64,000 nucleotides of DNA from RI-283 sp964487925 (GTDB taxonomy: Bacteria > Pseudomonadota > Gammaproteobacteria > SZUA-140): NCBI GenBank assembly GCA_964487925.1, contig CAZASZ010000002.1:1-64000 (forward strand), in the 5' to 3' direction. Within the stretch, counting starts at the first letter, position 1. Every line of letters begins with the position of its first letter. The notes beneath the pieces were generated by a model, which was not told where the DNA came from, searched no databases, and saw nothing but the letters and a program-made list of their open reading frames with translations. Shown here piece after piece: positions 52,601 through 61,646 of this stretch. The position numbers and the translations under genes were made by a program.

Positions 52601-53327
52601 CACTCGGAGCCAACTTCGAATCAGGGGAGCGGCCCCGCTCGCGCTCCAGCTCACAGGCCAAACGAAAGATCTGCTCCAGATCACGCTCGTCCACATCGAT
52701 ATAGGTCTCGGATCGGCGCAAGGCCTCGGCGATAGATTCCGGGCTCAAGGTGCTCGGCGCCCCTTGAGTTGCGTCATGGCTCGATTTCGCGAACACCGCC
52801 GGGTACCGGCGCCAAGCGAAGGGCCAGTTGAAAATCACAGCCATGACCATCAGTAGCAGTACATTCAGCAACACCGGCGCCACCAGATACTCATAACCCA
52901 GACTCGTGATCGATGGTCCGCCAATCACGGCCGTCAATGCGGTCGCGCTGGCGGGAGGATGCAGGCACCGCAAGAGATGCATCGCCACGATGGAACAGCC
53001 GACGGCCAAACCGGCGGCGATGGTGGCATCTGGGACCCATTGTGCGATAGTCACGCCAATCGCCGCGGAGGCAAGATTACCTGTGACAAGCGCCCATGGC
53101 TGAGACATTGGGCTATGGGGAACGGCAAACAGTAGCATCGCCGCAGCGCCCATCGAAACCACGAACAGGATGTGCCCACCTCCCAACAGGTGTCCGGTAA
53201 GGATATTCATGACGTAGATCGCCAAAAACCCGCCAACACCGGAAAGCAGGCATTCAATGGGCAGGCTGGCCACTGGCGCAGCCGTCGCCTTACTCGCTTG
53301 GCTCATATCGTCAAAAGGTCCTGTCAT
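52593..53327 (-). CDS. HPP family membrane protein
   Basis: This is a 244-residue protein with four to five helices and the diagnostic LHPPASATAL motif (about residue 120); GGGHILFVVSMGAAAMLLF and PWALVTGNLASAAIGV are also characteristic. The C-terminal 60 residues are cytoplasmic and charged. HPP proteins include nitrite transporters of plastids and cyanobacteria; the bacterial role is uncertain. Coupled with the SDR gene. Confidence 0.85.
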   Translation of the reverse strand: MTGPFDDMSQASKATAAPVASLPIECLLSGVGGFLAIYVMNILTGHLLGGGHILFVVSMGAAAMLLFAVPHSPMSQPWALVTGNLASAAIGVTIAQWVPDATIAAGLAVGCSIVAMHLLRCLHPPASATALTAVIGGPSITSLGYEYLVAPVLLNVLLLMVMAVIFNWPFAWRRYPAVFAKSSHDATQGAPSTLSPESIAEALRRSETYIDVDERDLEQIFRLACELERERGRSPDSKLAPSDE

Positions 53328-53518
53328 AACACAAGGGATCCCGCTGGTCCCTCGGGAAAGCGGTCCACGTTGGCTGCGAGTCGTTCCCAGCGCCTAAATC
53401 CAAATGGCTATTCACCTATATCATCTTCATGATAGGGTTATACGTTATTCCTGTAGTCATAAAGTATGCGCTGGCACGGAGTGCCGAACGTCTCCGCTAT
53501 AACAACAAGATCCTAACG

Positions 53519-54464
53519 ATGCCCTCCCATTCAACCAGAATACTCCTGCTCATTTCCAGTCTCTGCGTCGCAATGATGACATATGCCCAGACAGATCCCT
53601 ATGCGAACGGCACCCGTCTGTTCAAGGCGGGTCGTTACGAAGCGGCGCTGAAGTCCTTTGTCGAGGCCGAGGAGCAGGGTTATAAGAGCGGCGAACTCTT
53701 CTACAANNNNNNNNNNNNNNNNNNNNNNNNNNNNNNNNNNNNNNNNNNNNNNNNNNNNNNNNNNNNNNNNNNNNNNNNNNNNNNNNNNNNNNNNNNNNNN
53801 NNNNNNCCAATTTGATCTAGCGGACCTGAGCGCAGGACTCAGCTACCAGTCTAACTTCGACGGCGCATGGAGGGCAGATAGCGGCGCCCATATCGACCTG
53901 AGTTTTCTCGACGGAAGCGCGTTCACGGCGACAACCAGTCTGGCAAGCTCCGGCAGGCGATCGATTTCCGAAAATGGAGACGGTAAACTCAGTTATGAAC
54001 TCGCCCACATCAACGCCATGGACCCGACATACAGCTATCTGACGGGTTGGCGGCATCGCTTCGAAATTCGCCCGTACTGGCGTTGGTCTCTGGGGCGTCT
54101 TGATCTGTCGTATCGTTTCGAATGGAACGACCGCAAGGATCGGAGTGATGTGCTGTTTTCCAGTTTTTCGGCTGTCAGACAAAGATTGCGTCTCAAGGGA
54201 AGGATCGACATAAGCACGAACGTGGGCCTGACTGCCGATCTAAGATACCGTCACAGCCGTTACCGCAACCCGGATGAGATCACGACGGGGGTATTTCAGA
54301 CTAGAAAGGAAGACCGCTATCGCGTGTCGCTAATCGTCAGCCGACGCTTCAGTAACGGAAAAGAACTCTCCGCCGAATACGATTACACCCGGAACAAATC
54401 CAACGTCTCGAGGTATACCTATACCGGAAACGTCTACATGATAAATCTGCTGTTGCCCTGGTAG
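53519..54464 (+). CDS. TPR and outer-membrane beta-barrel protein (interrupted by gap)
   Basis: The N-terminus has a signal peptide (ILLLISSLCVAMMTYA) and a TPR-like helix pair (NGTRLFKAGRYEAALKSFVEAEE). After the gap the chain is a series of amphipathic beta-strands with alternating aromatic residues (GLSYQSNFDGAW, YRFEWNDRKDRSD, LRYRHSRYRNPDE) and ends NLLLPW with a C-terminal aromatic residue, as expected for an outer-membrane barrel. TPR-plus-barrel proteins include Slam-like and surface-assembly factors; no specific function can be assigned. The two halves are assumed to be one gene. Confidence 0.6.
53707..53806. other. Assembly gap (100 N) inside TPR/barrel gene
   Basis: Exactly 100 N, a placeholder. 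The flanks differ, so real sequence is missing. The reading frame differs across it, which is meaningless if the length is arbitrary. A repetitive TPR region would be a natural cause. Confidence 0.9.
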
Positions 54465-54472
54465 ATAAGGGG

Positions 54473-54494
54473 AAAAACGGCGACCAAAGGCCGT
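54473..54494 (-). terminator. Probable terminator of rppH
   Basis: On the minus strand a short hairpin ACGGC/GCCGT with eight-base loop is followed by TTTTTCC. It lies just past the rppH stop, in the convergent gap with the beta-barrel gene. The stem is only 5 bp. Confidence 0.5.
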
Positions 54495-54507
54495 GACGCG
54501 TGGAAGT

Positions 54508-55059
54508 TTAGCGACGCGCGGTCCTTCCGTAATGCGACCGCTTGCCAACGGTCGGCTGAGGGGCAGCGGCATGGGGCGCCGACTTTGGGACATAGGGCGC
54601 AAACTCCTTCAATACCAGCTGATAGACCCTACGCTTGAACGATACAACCTCGTTGACCGGACACCAATAATCGACCCAACGATAACCATCGAATTCCGGT
54701 TGATCGGTGACATCGAAACGCATCTTGCGCTCATCGCCGATAAGTTTCAGAAGGAACCAAATCTGTTTCTGCCCGATGCAAAGCGGTTTGCAATGTCGGC
54801 GCAGCATGTGGCGGGGTAGACGGTACTTCACCCAATCCGAAGTACGGGCGAGGATCTCGACGTCGGCATCCTTTAGCCCGATCTCCTCATGTAATTCGCG
54901 ACGCATGGCCTCTTCGGGCGATTCGTCGATGGAAATACCCCCTTGGGGAAACTGCCAGGCATTCTGTCCGATCCTTCTAGCCCAAAGAAGGTATCCCTGG
55001 TCGTTACAGACCACGATACCTACATTTGCTCGATAGCCATCTAGATCGATCACTGGCAT
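54508..55059 (-). CDS. rppH: RNA pyrophosphohydrolase
   Basis: This 183-residue Nudix enzyme removes pyrophosphate from mRNA 5' ends to trigger decay. The Nudix box is GGISIDESPEEAMRRELHEEIG; flanking NAWQFPQ and WVKYRLP are typical of RppH. ATG at 55059 gives the family start MPVIDLDGYRANVGIV. It follows truB, where rpsO is often found in other gammaproteobacteria. Confidence 0.95.
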   Translation of the reverse strand: MPVIDLDGYRANVGIVVCNDQGYLLWARRIGQNAWQFPQGGISIDESPEEAMRRELHEEIGLKDADVEILARTSDWVKYRLPRHMLRRHCKPLCIGQKQIWFLLKLIGDERKMRFDVTDQPEFDGYRWVDYWCPVNEVVSFKRRVYQLVLKEFAPYVPKSAPHAAAPQPTVGKRSHYGRTARR

Positions 55060-55273
55060 TTGATTCCGGAAGATAATAGTAGGGATTTTGCCAAAATCCA
55101 GAAAATTTGGCAATGGCCGAACCGCTTGGTCAACCTCTGAGGGAATCATGGGCAAAACGGATTGTGGTGAAATAAAGAACACATTCTAAGCGCGGGTTAC
55201 TGGCAATAGTGCGTACTGTTGGCAAGATCCGCAACGCGGATGATGGCCTTCCCATGACCCGGTAAAGACTTAC

Positions 55274-56203
55274 TTACTCCTGATTGGCTTGCATCATCCG
55301 CTTCGGGGCCACCCGGCCATCGTCGAGTATCGTGCCCATCCCCAGAAAACGCTCATCGCCTGCGAACAACCGGACCCAACCGGACGTAGGCGCGTTGGGT
55401 ACTTGCACTGCTTGGCCCCGAGTCACAAAGAAGGTCATGTCAGCATTCAGCGAGACTGCCGGCCAGTGAGAAAGGACCTCGGATGCATTGATCAGCAGCG
55501 CATCCAGGGCGGCGAGCTCCCCTTCCGCGGCGATGGCCTCAAGACGCTCAAAGGTAAGCATCTCCCCGCTCCCAAACCCCGCCACCTCGGGTCGACGCAG
55601 GGCCGTGACATAGGCGCCACAACCCAAGGCCCTACCGATATCCTCGACGAGCGTCCGGATATAGGTCCCTTTGGAACAGGCGACATCGATCTCGAGATCG
55701 ACACCGTCATGCGCAAGCAGGCGCAGTTCGTGAATATCCACCTGCCTGGACTTGCGTTCGACATCGATACCTTTGCGCGCCGACTCATAGAGTGGACGAC
55801 CGTTAACTTTTACCGCCGAATACATGGGAGGGATCTGATCAATACGGCCGACAAACCCGGTCAAGGCCTCCTCAATCACTGGCCTGGGAAAATCTATTGT
55901 CCCCTCATGCCGATAGCTAACCTCGCCCTCGGCATCGCCCGTCTCGGTGCAGATACCCAAACGCATGCCCACACGATACCGCTTGTCGGCATCCAGCAGA
56001 AATGATGAGATCTTTGTCGCCTCTCCAAGACAGATCGGCAGCATCCCCGATGCCAGCGGATCAAGGCTGCCCGTATGGCCGGCCTTACGGGCCTGAAACA
56101 AGCGTTTCACGGCCTGCAGCGCGGCGTTCGACGTCATGCCAATCGGCTTATCAAGCAGAAGGACGCCGTCGACGGGACGGCCGCGTTTTATTCGTCTTGC
56201 CAT
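55274..56203 (-). CDS. truB: tRNA pseudouridine-55 synthase
   Basis: This 309-residue enzyme makes pseudouridine 55 in tRNA. The catalytic Asp48 is in GHTGSLDPLASG; VDGVLLLDKPIGMTSN is the N-terminal signature, and the CSKGTYIRTLVEDIG segment is conserved. The C-terminal PUA domain is intact. It is the last gene of the rimP-nusA-infB-rbfA-truB operon. Confidence 0.97.
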   Translation of the reverse strand: MARRIKRGRPVDGVLLLDKPIGMTSNAALQAVKRLFQARKAGHTGSLDPLASGMLPICLGEATKISSFLLDADKRYRVGMRLGICTETGDAEGEVSYRHEGTIDFPRPVIEEALTGFVGRIDQIPPMYSAVKVNGRPLYESARKGIDVERKSRQVDIHELRLLAHDGVDLEIDVACSKGTYIRTLVEDIGRALGCGAYVTALRRPEVAGFGSGEMLTFERLEAIAAEGELAALDALLINASEVLSHWPAVSLNADMTFFVTRGQAVQVPNAPTSGWVRLFAGDERFLGMGTILDDGRVAPKRMMQANQE

Positions 56204-56248
56204 GAGTCTATCTGGTGGGGGATCCGCGCGTGCGAGCCGTGCGGCAAA

Positions 56249-56620
56249 CTAAGTGGGTTCGGAATGACGGTCCGCCTCCAACGAGGCTGCGATCAAGGCG
56301 TCCATAGCTGCGCCGTGCTCTACAGATTCGTCGTAGATGAAACGCAGGGTAGGTACGGTGCGCAGACACATCCGGCGCGACAGCTCGCGCCGAAAAAACG
56401 ATGCCGCCTTATTGAGCAGCCCTACAGTTCGGGGCGCCTCGTTTGCGGAATCAAGGGTCGTGATATAGACCTTCGCCAGCGACAGATCGTGAGTCACGCG
56501 CACTTCGGAAATCGTGACCATCCCCACCCTGGGGTCCTTCATCTCCATCTGAATCAGGGCGGCCAACTCACGACGCATCTGCTCGCCAACACGGCGATTT
56601 CGACCAAACTCTTTAGGCAT
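56249..56620 (-). CDS. rbfA: Ribosome-binding factor A
   Basis: This 123-residue KH-fold protein helps 30S maturation. It begins PKEFGRNRRVGEQMRRELAA and has DPRVGMVTISEVRVTHDLS and the TVPTLRFIYDESVEHG segment. It lies between infB and truB. Confidence 0.97.
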   Translation of the reverse strand: MPKEFGRNRRVGEQMRRELAALIQMEMKDPRVGMVTISEVRVTHDLSLAKVYITTLDSANEAPRTVGLLNKAASFFRRELSRRMCLRTVPTLRFIYDESVEHGAAMDALIAASLEADRHSEPT

Positions 56621-56712
56621 ATGCCACTCCCGATGCGAACCGTAGCCGCAGCTTTATATCAATCTTGTGTCGTACTCGCAGGTGGTAGAAAAATGCGCCC
56701 TTCCGCGTTTTT

Positions 56713-59283
56713 CTAGAGTTCGCGCGCGACCTCGATGGTTTCATAGACCTCGATCTGGTCACCTACCTGAACGTCGTTATAGTTCTTGACGCCGATACCA
56801 CACTCCATGCCCGAACGCACTTCATTGACGTCATCGCGGAACCTTCTAAGAGACTCTAGCTCACCCTGATAGATCACGACATTGTCCCTTAGGACACGGA
56901 TCGGGTTGTTCCTGCGCACCGCGCCCTCAGTAACCAGACAGCCCGCGATCGCACCGAACTTCGGTGAACGAAACACATCCCGCACCTCGGCCAGACCGAT
57001 GATCTGCTCACGGTATTCAGGCTTCAACAGACCCGACAGGGCCTGCTTGACCTCGTCGATGGCGTCATAGATCACGCTGTAGTAGTTGAGCTGGACCTGG
57101 TTCTCGTCCGCAAGCCTGCGCGCTGCCGCGTCGGCACGAACGTTGAAACCAATCACGATCGCGGAAGAGGCCAGTGCGAGGTTGATATCGGATTCGTTGA
57201 TACCGCCCACACCGCTAGAGATGACCTTGACTTGAACCTCGTCATTGGACAGCTTGGTAAAGGCGTCGCACAGCGCTTGCGAGGAACCCTGAACATCGGC
57301 CTTGACCATGATCGGCAGAATGGATATCTCCTTGCTGCCCATCTGCTGGAAGACATCCTCGAGCTTGGCGGCCTTCTGGCTCGCAAGCTTGACGTCACGA
57401 TACTTGCCCTGGCGATACAAAGCGACCTCACGGGCCTTTCGCTCATCGGGTACGACAACCATATCGTCACCGGCGTCAGGTGTGCTGGAAAGACCGAGCA
57501 CGACGACAGGGGTAGACGGCCCAGCGCTCTTAATTTCACGTTCCGAGGCATCGAACATGGCTCGGACGCGGCCGAATTCGCGGCCGGCGAGAACGATATC
57601 GCCCTTACTCAGGGTCCCCTTCTGCACCAGTATGGTGGCAACCGGACCGCGCCCGCGATCCAACGAAGACTCAATGACTGTACCGGAGGCCGGGCAATCA
57701 GCCACGGCCTTAAGCTCCATGACCTCGGCCTGCAGCAGGATCGCGTCCAGGATGGCGTCAACACCCTCTCCGGTTTTAGCGGAGATATTGATGAACATCG
57801 TATCGCCACCCCACTCCTCGGGAAGCACTTCCTGGACCGAAAGCTCCTGACGCACTCGGTCGAGATCCGCACCCTCTTTATCGATCTTGTTGACGGCCAC
57901 GATCATGGGCACCTCGGCGGCCCGAGCGTGTTGAATGGCCTCTATCGTCTGCGGTTTGACGCCATCATCCGCGGCGACGATCAGGATTACGATATCCGTG
58001 ACTCCAGCGCCTCGGGCGCGCATGGCCGTAAAGGCAGCATGGCCCGGAGTATCCAGGAAGGTGATCATGCCATTTTCGGTCTCGACGCGATAAGCACCGA
58101 TATGCTGGGTAATGCCCCCCGCCTCACCGGATGCGACCTTGGTGCGGCGGATATAGTCGAGCAACGAGGTCTTACCGTGATCAACATGACCCATGATAGT
58201 AACCACGGGCGCGCGCGACGTTTCCTCGCCGCCGGAAACGCCGATATCGTCGAGGATCGCATCCTCGATATCGCCTTCCTGAAGCGCATTGCCCTTGTGG
58301 CCCATTTCCTCGACCACGATCAGCGCAGTCTCCTGGTCGATGACCTGGTTGATTGTGACCATCGTGCCCATCTTCATCATCGCCTTGATGACCTCGGCAG
58401 CCTTGACGCTCATCTTCTGAGCGAGCTCGCCGACGGAAATGGTTTCAGGAACGCTGACCTCGCGCACGATCGGCTCAGTGGGTCTCTCAAAACCATGCTT
58501 GGTACGATCGCCGGACTTGGGTGAAACACGGCTCCGTTGGACCTTTTTGCCCTTGCGTCTGGTCGTGCCGCTCCTATCGCTATCAACATGCAGCTCTTTG
58601 CGACCGTAACGAGTTTCGTGACCGGCGGCAGGCGCTTCTTTGCGTTTCTTGGTGGCGCGCTCCTTTGTCGCGGTCTCTTTCTGCTTCTTCTCCGATGCAA
58701 CCGAAGCGGCCTCGGCGACCTTCTTGGCCTCCTCTTGGGCTGCGGCCGCGGCAGCAGCAGCTGCCTCTTCGGCCTTGAGCCGCTCTTCTTCCTCGCGGGC
58801 TTTGGCTTCCTGAGCAGCAGCGGCAGCGGCCTCCTCTTGGAGACGCATCTCTTCCTCGCGGGCTTTGGCTTCCTGAGCAGCAGCGGCATCCTGCTCTGCA
58901 CGCGCCTGCTCCTCGGCCATAATTTCGCCGCGCATCGCATACGTGTGCCGTCCGCGCACGGTGACATTCACTGTACGTGTATTACGCGCCTTGGGGCCAC
59001 CTCCCGCTCCACTTCGGGCGACAGTCTGACTAAGTTCGCCTACGGTCTTGCGCTTCAGTGTGATCTTGCGCGGCCCAGCCGCGGGGGCCTCAGCAGCCTC
59101 GGTCGACTCTTCGGTTTGGCCGTGACTGCCACGCAGATGCGCCAGCAGACTCATCTTGTCCTGATCGCTCAAGAGCTGATTTTCGTCGCTGACGTCCATT
59201 CCTGCCTCGCTCAACTGAATCATGAGGCGATCAACCGGAATTTTTACGACCTCAGCAAGCTGTTTTACTGTAACTTCCGCCAT
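56713..59283 (-). CDS. infB: Translation initiation factor IF-2
   Basis: This 856-residue GTPase brings fMet-tRNA to the 30S subunit. The N-terminal IF2-N domain (1-60) is followed by a long Ala/Glu/Lys linker and a second IF2-N domain. The G domain has GHVDHGKTSL (G1), DTPGHAAFTAMRARG (G3) and NKID (G4), then two beta-barrel domains. The linker holds a 39-bp identical direct repeat with a 63-bp period (58787-58825 and 58850-58888), coding for Ala/Glu-rich helix units. Confidence 0.97.
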   Translation of the reverse strand: MAEVTVKQLAEVVKIPVDRLMIQLSEAGMDVSDENQLLSDQDKMSLLAHLRGSHGQTEESTEAAEAPAAGPRKITLKRKTVGELSQTVARSGAGGGPKARNTRTVNVTVRGRHTYAMRGEIMAEEQARAEQDAAAAQEAKAREEEMRLQEEAAAAAAQEAKAREEEERLKAEEAAAAAAAAAQEEAKKVAEAASVASEKKQKETATKERATKKRKEAPAAGHETRYGRKELHVDSDRSGTTRRKGKKVQRSRVSPKSGDRTKHGFERPTEPIVREVSVPETISVGELAQKMSVKAAEVIKAMMKMGTMVTINQVIDQETALIVVEEMGHKGNALQEGDIEDAILDDIGVSGGEETSRAPVVTIMGHVDHGKTSLLDYIRRTKVASGEAGGITQHIGAYRVETENGMITFLDTPGHAAFTAMRARGAGVTDIVILIVAADDGVKPQTIEAIQHARAAEVPMIVAVNKIDKEGADLDRVRQELSVQEVLPEEWGGDTMFINISAKTGEGVDAILDAILLQAEVMELKAVADCPASGTVIESSLDRGRGPVATILVQKGTLSKGDIVLAGREFGRVRAMFDASEREIKSAGPSTPVVVLGLSSTPDAGDDMVVVPDERKAREVALYRQGKYRDVKLASQKAAKLEDVFQQMGSKEISILPIMVKADVQGSSQALCDAFTKLSNDEVQVKVISSGVGGINESDINLALASSAIVIGFNVRADAAARRLADENQVQLNYYSVIYDAIDEVKQALSGLLKPEYREQIIGLAEVRDVFRSPKFGAIAGCLVTEGAVRRNNPIRVLRDNVVIYQGELESLRRFRDDVNEVRSGMECGIGVKNYNDVQVGDQIEVYETIEVAREL

Positions 59284-59305
59284 GCAATATCAACATCCAT
59301 TCAAT

Positions 59306-60802
59306 TTAAGCTTCATTATCCACGAACCAGGGGGCACGCGCGGTCATGATCAATGTACTGGCACGCGCCTTATCCAGGCCGCCAATACCGACAAGGTCAT
59401 CCGCAGCCTGTTCGGCCAGGTCTTCCTGAGTCACGATGCCCTCCGCCGCCAAGGCATGCGCCAGCTCGCTATCCATACCGTCAAGGGCCAGCAGGTCTTC
59501 CGCTGGCGCAGTTGAGCCAAGAGTCTCCTCAGAGGCGATCTCACGGGTCAACAACACATCACGCGCACGATCGCGCAACTCCTTGACGATGTCTTCATCA
59601 AATTCTTCAATATCCAGCAGCTCCTTAGCAGGAACGTAGGCAATCTCCTCAATGCTTGTAAAGCCTTCCTGCACGAAGATCATCGCGATCTCCTCGTCAA
59701 CGTCGAGCTGCTCCATGAATACGGCCTTGATCCGGTTCATCTCATCTTCGCCCTTCTCCTCGGCTTGGGCCTCGGTCATGACGTTGATGTGCCAACCGGT
59801 CAACTGACTGGCCAAGCGGACATTCTGGCCACCTCGGCCGATCGCCAGAGAAAGCTGATCCTCGGCCACAGCCACATCCATGCTGCTGCCATCCTCATCA
59901 ACGACGATGGACTGTACTTCAGCGGGAGACATGGCATTGACGACAAATTGCGCCGGATTCTCGTCCCAAAGGACGATATCGATGCGTTCTCCCGCGAGCT
60001 CATTGGACACGCTCTGGACTCGGGAGCCCCGCATACCGACGCAGGCCCCGACGGGATCGATACGGGGATCATTGGTCCGGACAGCGATCTTGGCGCGCAA
60101 GCCGGGATCACGGGCGGCGCCCATGATATCGATCAAGCCTTCGCCGACCTCAGGCACTTCAAGCTTGAAGAGCTCGATCAAGAGCTCGGGCGAAGTCCTG
60201 CTGATATGTAGCTGCGGACCACGGACCTCAGAGCGAACCAGCTTGAGGTGACCACGCAGACGATCACCGGGCCGAACCGGCTCACGGGGAATCAGGTCGT
60301 CCCTGGACACCACGGCCTCGGCATTCCCACCCAGATCCAGGATGACATTACCGCGATCAAGGCGGCGCACAATGCCGGTTACGAGCTCGCCCTGACGGCT
60401 CTCATACTGCTCGACAACCTGGGCGCGCTCGGCCTCGCGAACCTTTTGAATAATGACCTGCTTGGCGGTCTGGGCAGCGATGCGACCGAAGGCCATCGAC
60501 TCGATCTCTTCCTCGACATAGTCACCGGCCTCGAGTTCAGGCTCCTGATCACGGGCAGCAGACAAGGTGATTTGGCATCGCGGCTGATCCATCTCGGCGT
60601 CGTCTTCAATCACAAGCCAGCGACGATAGGTCTCGTGTTCCCCGGTTTTGCGATCGATGGACACCCGCACCTCGATATCCCCGCCGTGGCGTTTCTTGGT
60701 CGCTGCAGCCAGCGCGAACTCCATCGCACTCATGATGATTGCCTCATCAATGCCACGCTCGTTGGCGACCGCATCGACCACCATCAGGATTTCCTTACTC
60801 AT
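59306..60802 (-). CDS. nusA: Transcription factor NusA
   Basis: This 498-residue elongation factor controls pausing, termination and antitermination. Its N-terminal domain begins KEILMVVDAVANERGIDE, followed by S1 and two KH domains (GMRGSRVQSVSNELAGERID and GRGGQNVRLASQLTGW), and two C-terminal acidic repeats (about 360-498). It may act on the terminator hairpin in the leader of its own operon. Confidence 0.97.
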   Translation of the reverse strand: MSKEILMVVDAVANERGIDEAIIMSAMEFALAAATKKRHGGDIEVRVSIDRKTGEHETYRRWLVIEDDAEMDQPRCQITLSAARDQEPELEAGDYVEEEIESMAFGRIAAQTAKQVIIQKVREAERAQVVEQYESRQGELVTGIVRRLDRGNVILDLGGNAEAVVSRDDLIPREPVRPGDRLRGHLKLVRSEVRGPQLHISRTSPELLIELFKLEVPEVGEGLIDIMGAARDPGLRAKIAVRTNDPRIDPVGACVGMRGSRVQSVSNELAGERIDIVLWDENPAQFVVNAMSPAEVQSIVVDEDGSSMDVAVAEDQLSLAIGRGGQNVRLASQLTGWHINVMTEAQAEEKGEDEMNRIKAVFMEQLDVDEEIAMIFVQEGFTSIEEIAYVPAKELLDIEEFDEDIVKELRDRARDVLLTREIASEETLGSTAPAEDLLALDGMDSELAHALAAEGIVTQEDLAEQAADDLVGIGGLDKARASTLIMTARAPWFVDNEA

Positions 60803-60866
60803 CGCTCTCGCCTCTGCACACCAAATAACAACTCATCAAAAAACGCTGGTAAATACCAAGCAACGC

Positions 60867-61331
60867 CTAATCGTATTGTGGCACCAAACGTGCCTTATCA
60901 ATTCCATCTAGAGGGACCTTGACCGACCCTCCGTCCAGGAGCTCGATGGACAACTCATCACCCTCAACACCACATATATAACCGCTGAGATTGCGCTGCC
61001 CATCCATCGGTGAGTGCAGCCGCAATTTCGCCTTTTCTCCGACAAAGCGAACAAAATGTTCCGGCTTCGTCAACAAACGATCTATGCCCGGCGACGAGAC
61101 CTCCAGCGTGTACTGTCCACGCAGCGGTTCCTCGACATCCATTAGGGCGCCTAACTGCCGACTGACACGCTCGCAATCCTCGATCGTGATCCCGGCCGGC
61201 GAATCTATATATACACGCAGAGTCTGGGCATAGCCGGCCGAGACGTGCTCGATGCCGATCAACTCGTATCCCATATGTTCGATGACCGGCTCAATGAGCT
61301 CGATCAAACCTGCATCGCCACCGCGTGCCAT
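60867..61331 (-). CDS. rimP: Ribosome maturation factor RimP
   Basis: This 154-residue protein assists 30S assembly. The conserved pieces are IEPVIEHMGYELIGIEHV, LRVYIDSPAGITIEDCERVSR and EVSSPGIDRLL. AGGAG precedes the start. It is the first full gene of the nusA operon. Confidence 0.96.
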   Translation of the reverse strand: MARGGDAGLIELIEPVIEHMGYELIGIEHVSAGYAQTLRVYIDSPAGITIEDCERVSRQLGALMDVEEPLRGQYTLEVSSPGIDRLLTKPEHFVRFVGEKAKLRLHSPMDGQRNLSGYICGVEGDELSIELLDGGSVKVPLDGIDKARLVPQYD

Positions 61332-61340
61332 CTTAGGCTC

Positions 61341-61439
61341 CTAAAACAAAAAGTGGGCGCAAGGCCCACCTTCCAACTTTTCAAAAATATGCATCATGAG
61401 GACCTTAACCCCATCATCACTCAGGTCAACCCATACCAT
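61341..61439 (-). other. Leader ORF spanning the rimP attenuator
   Basis: A 32-codon ATG frame (MVWVDLSDDGVKVLMMHIF at its start) runs through the terminator hairpin and stops at TAG whose bases form part of the AGGAG site of rimP. No clear ribosome site precedes it, so translation is uncertain. Confidence 0.25.
61342..61369 (-). terminator. Terminator/attenuator hairpin in the rimP leader
   Basis: On the minus strand GTGGGC (61369-61364) pairs with GCCCAC (61358-61353) around a five-base loop, followed by TTTTTGTTTTA, about 20 nt before the rimP start and overlapping the ribosome site. It fits an attenuator within the leader of the rimP-nusA-infB transcript; such leaders upstream of rimP have been described in gammaproteobacteria. 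Confidence 0.7.
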
Positions 61440-61462
61440 CTAACAGGGGACCGAGATGCGGC

Positions 61463-61491
61463 ATTATATGTCTGCAATGATCAGTTTTCAA
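61463..61491 (-). promoter_or_regulatory. Sigma-70 promoter of the rimP-nusA-infB operon
   Basis: On the minus strand TTGAAA (61491-61486) and TATAAT (61468-61463) are separated by exactly 17 bp, a near-consensus promoter. Transcription would start about 61456, giving a leader of roughly 125 nt. The stretch 61332-61646 holds this promoter, the leader and no other gene that I can support. Confidence 0.8.
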
Positions 61492-61646
61492 GTCATGATG
61501 AATCAATCACTTGTTCCAGTTATTCACAAGGCCCGGCAGTGCGCGCCAAAGCCAAGCGTGATGGTAGCCTTCGCCAAGTCCCGGCGTGTATAGTCTGCCG
61601 ATCGGACCCGCAGAATCGAGGGCCCACCCAACCCTTAGAGGACCGA

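Noticed and set aside
57232..58524. A 430-codon plus-strand frame antisense to infB
   Set aside because: It lies wholly inside the well-supported IF-2 gene; its composition is that of a complementary frame in a GC-rich gene and it has no recognisable domain.
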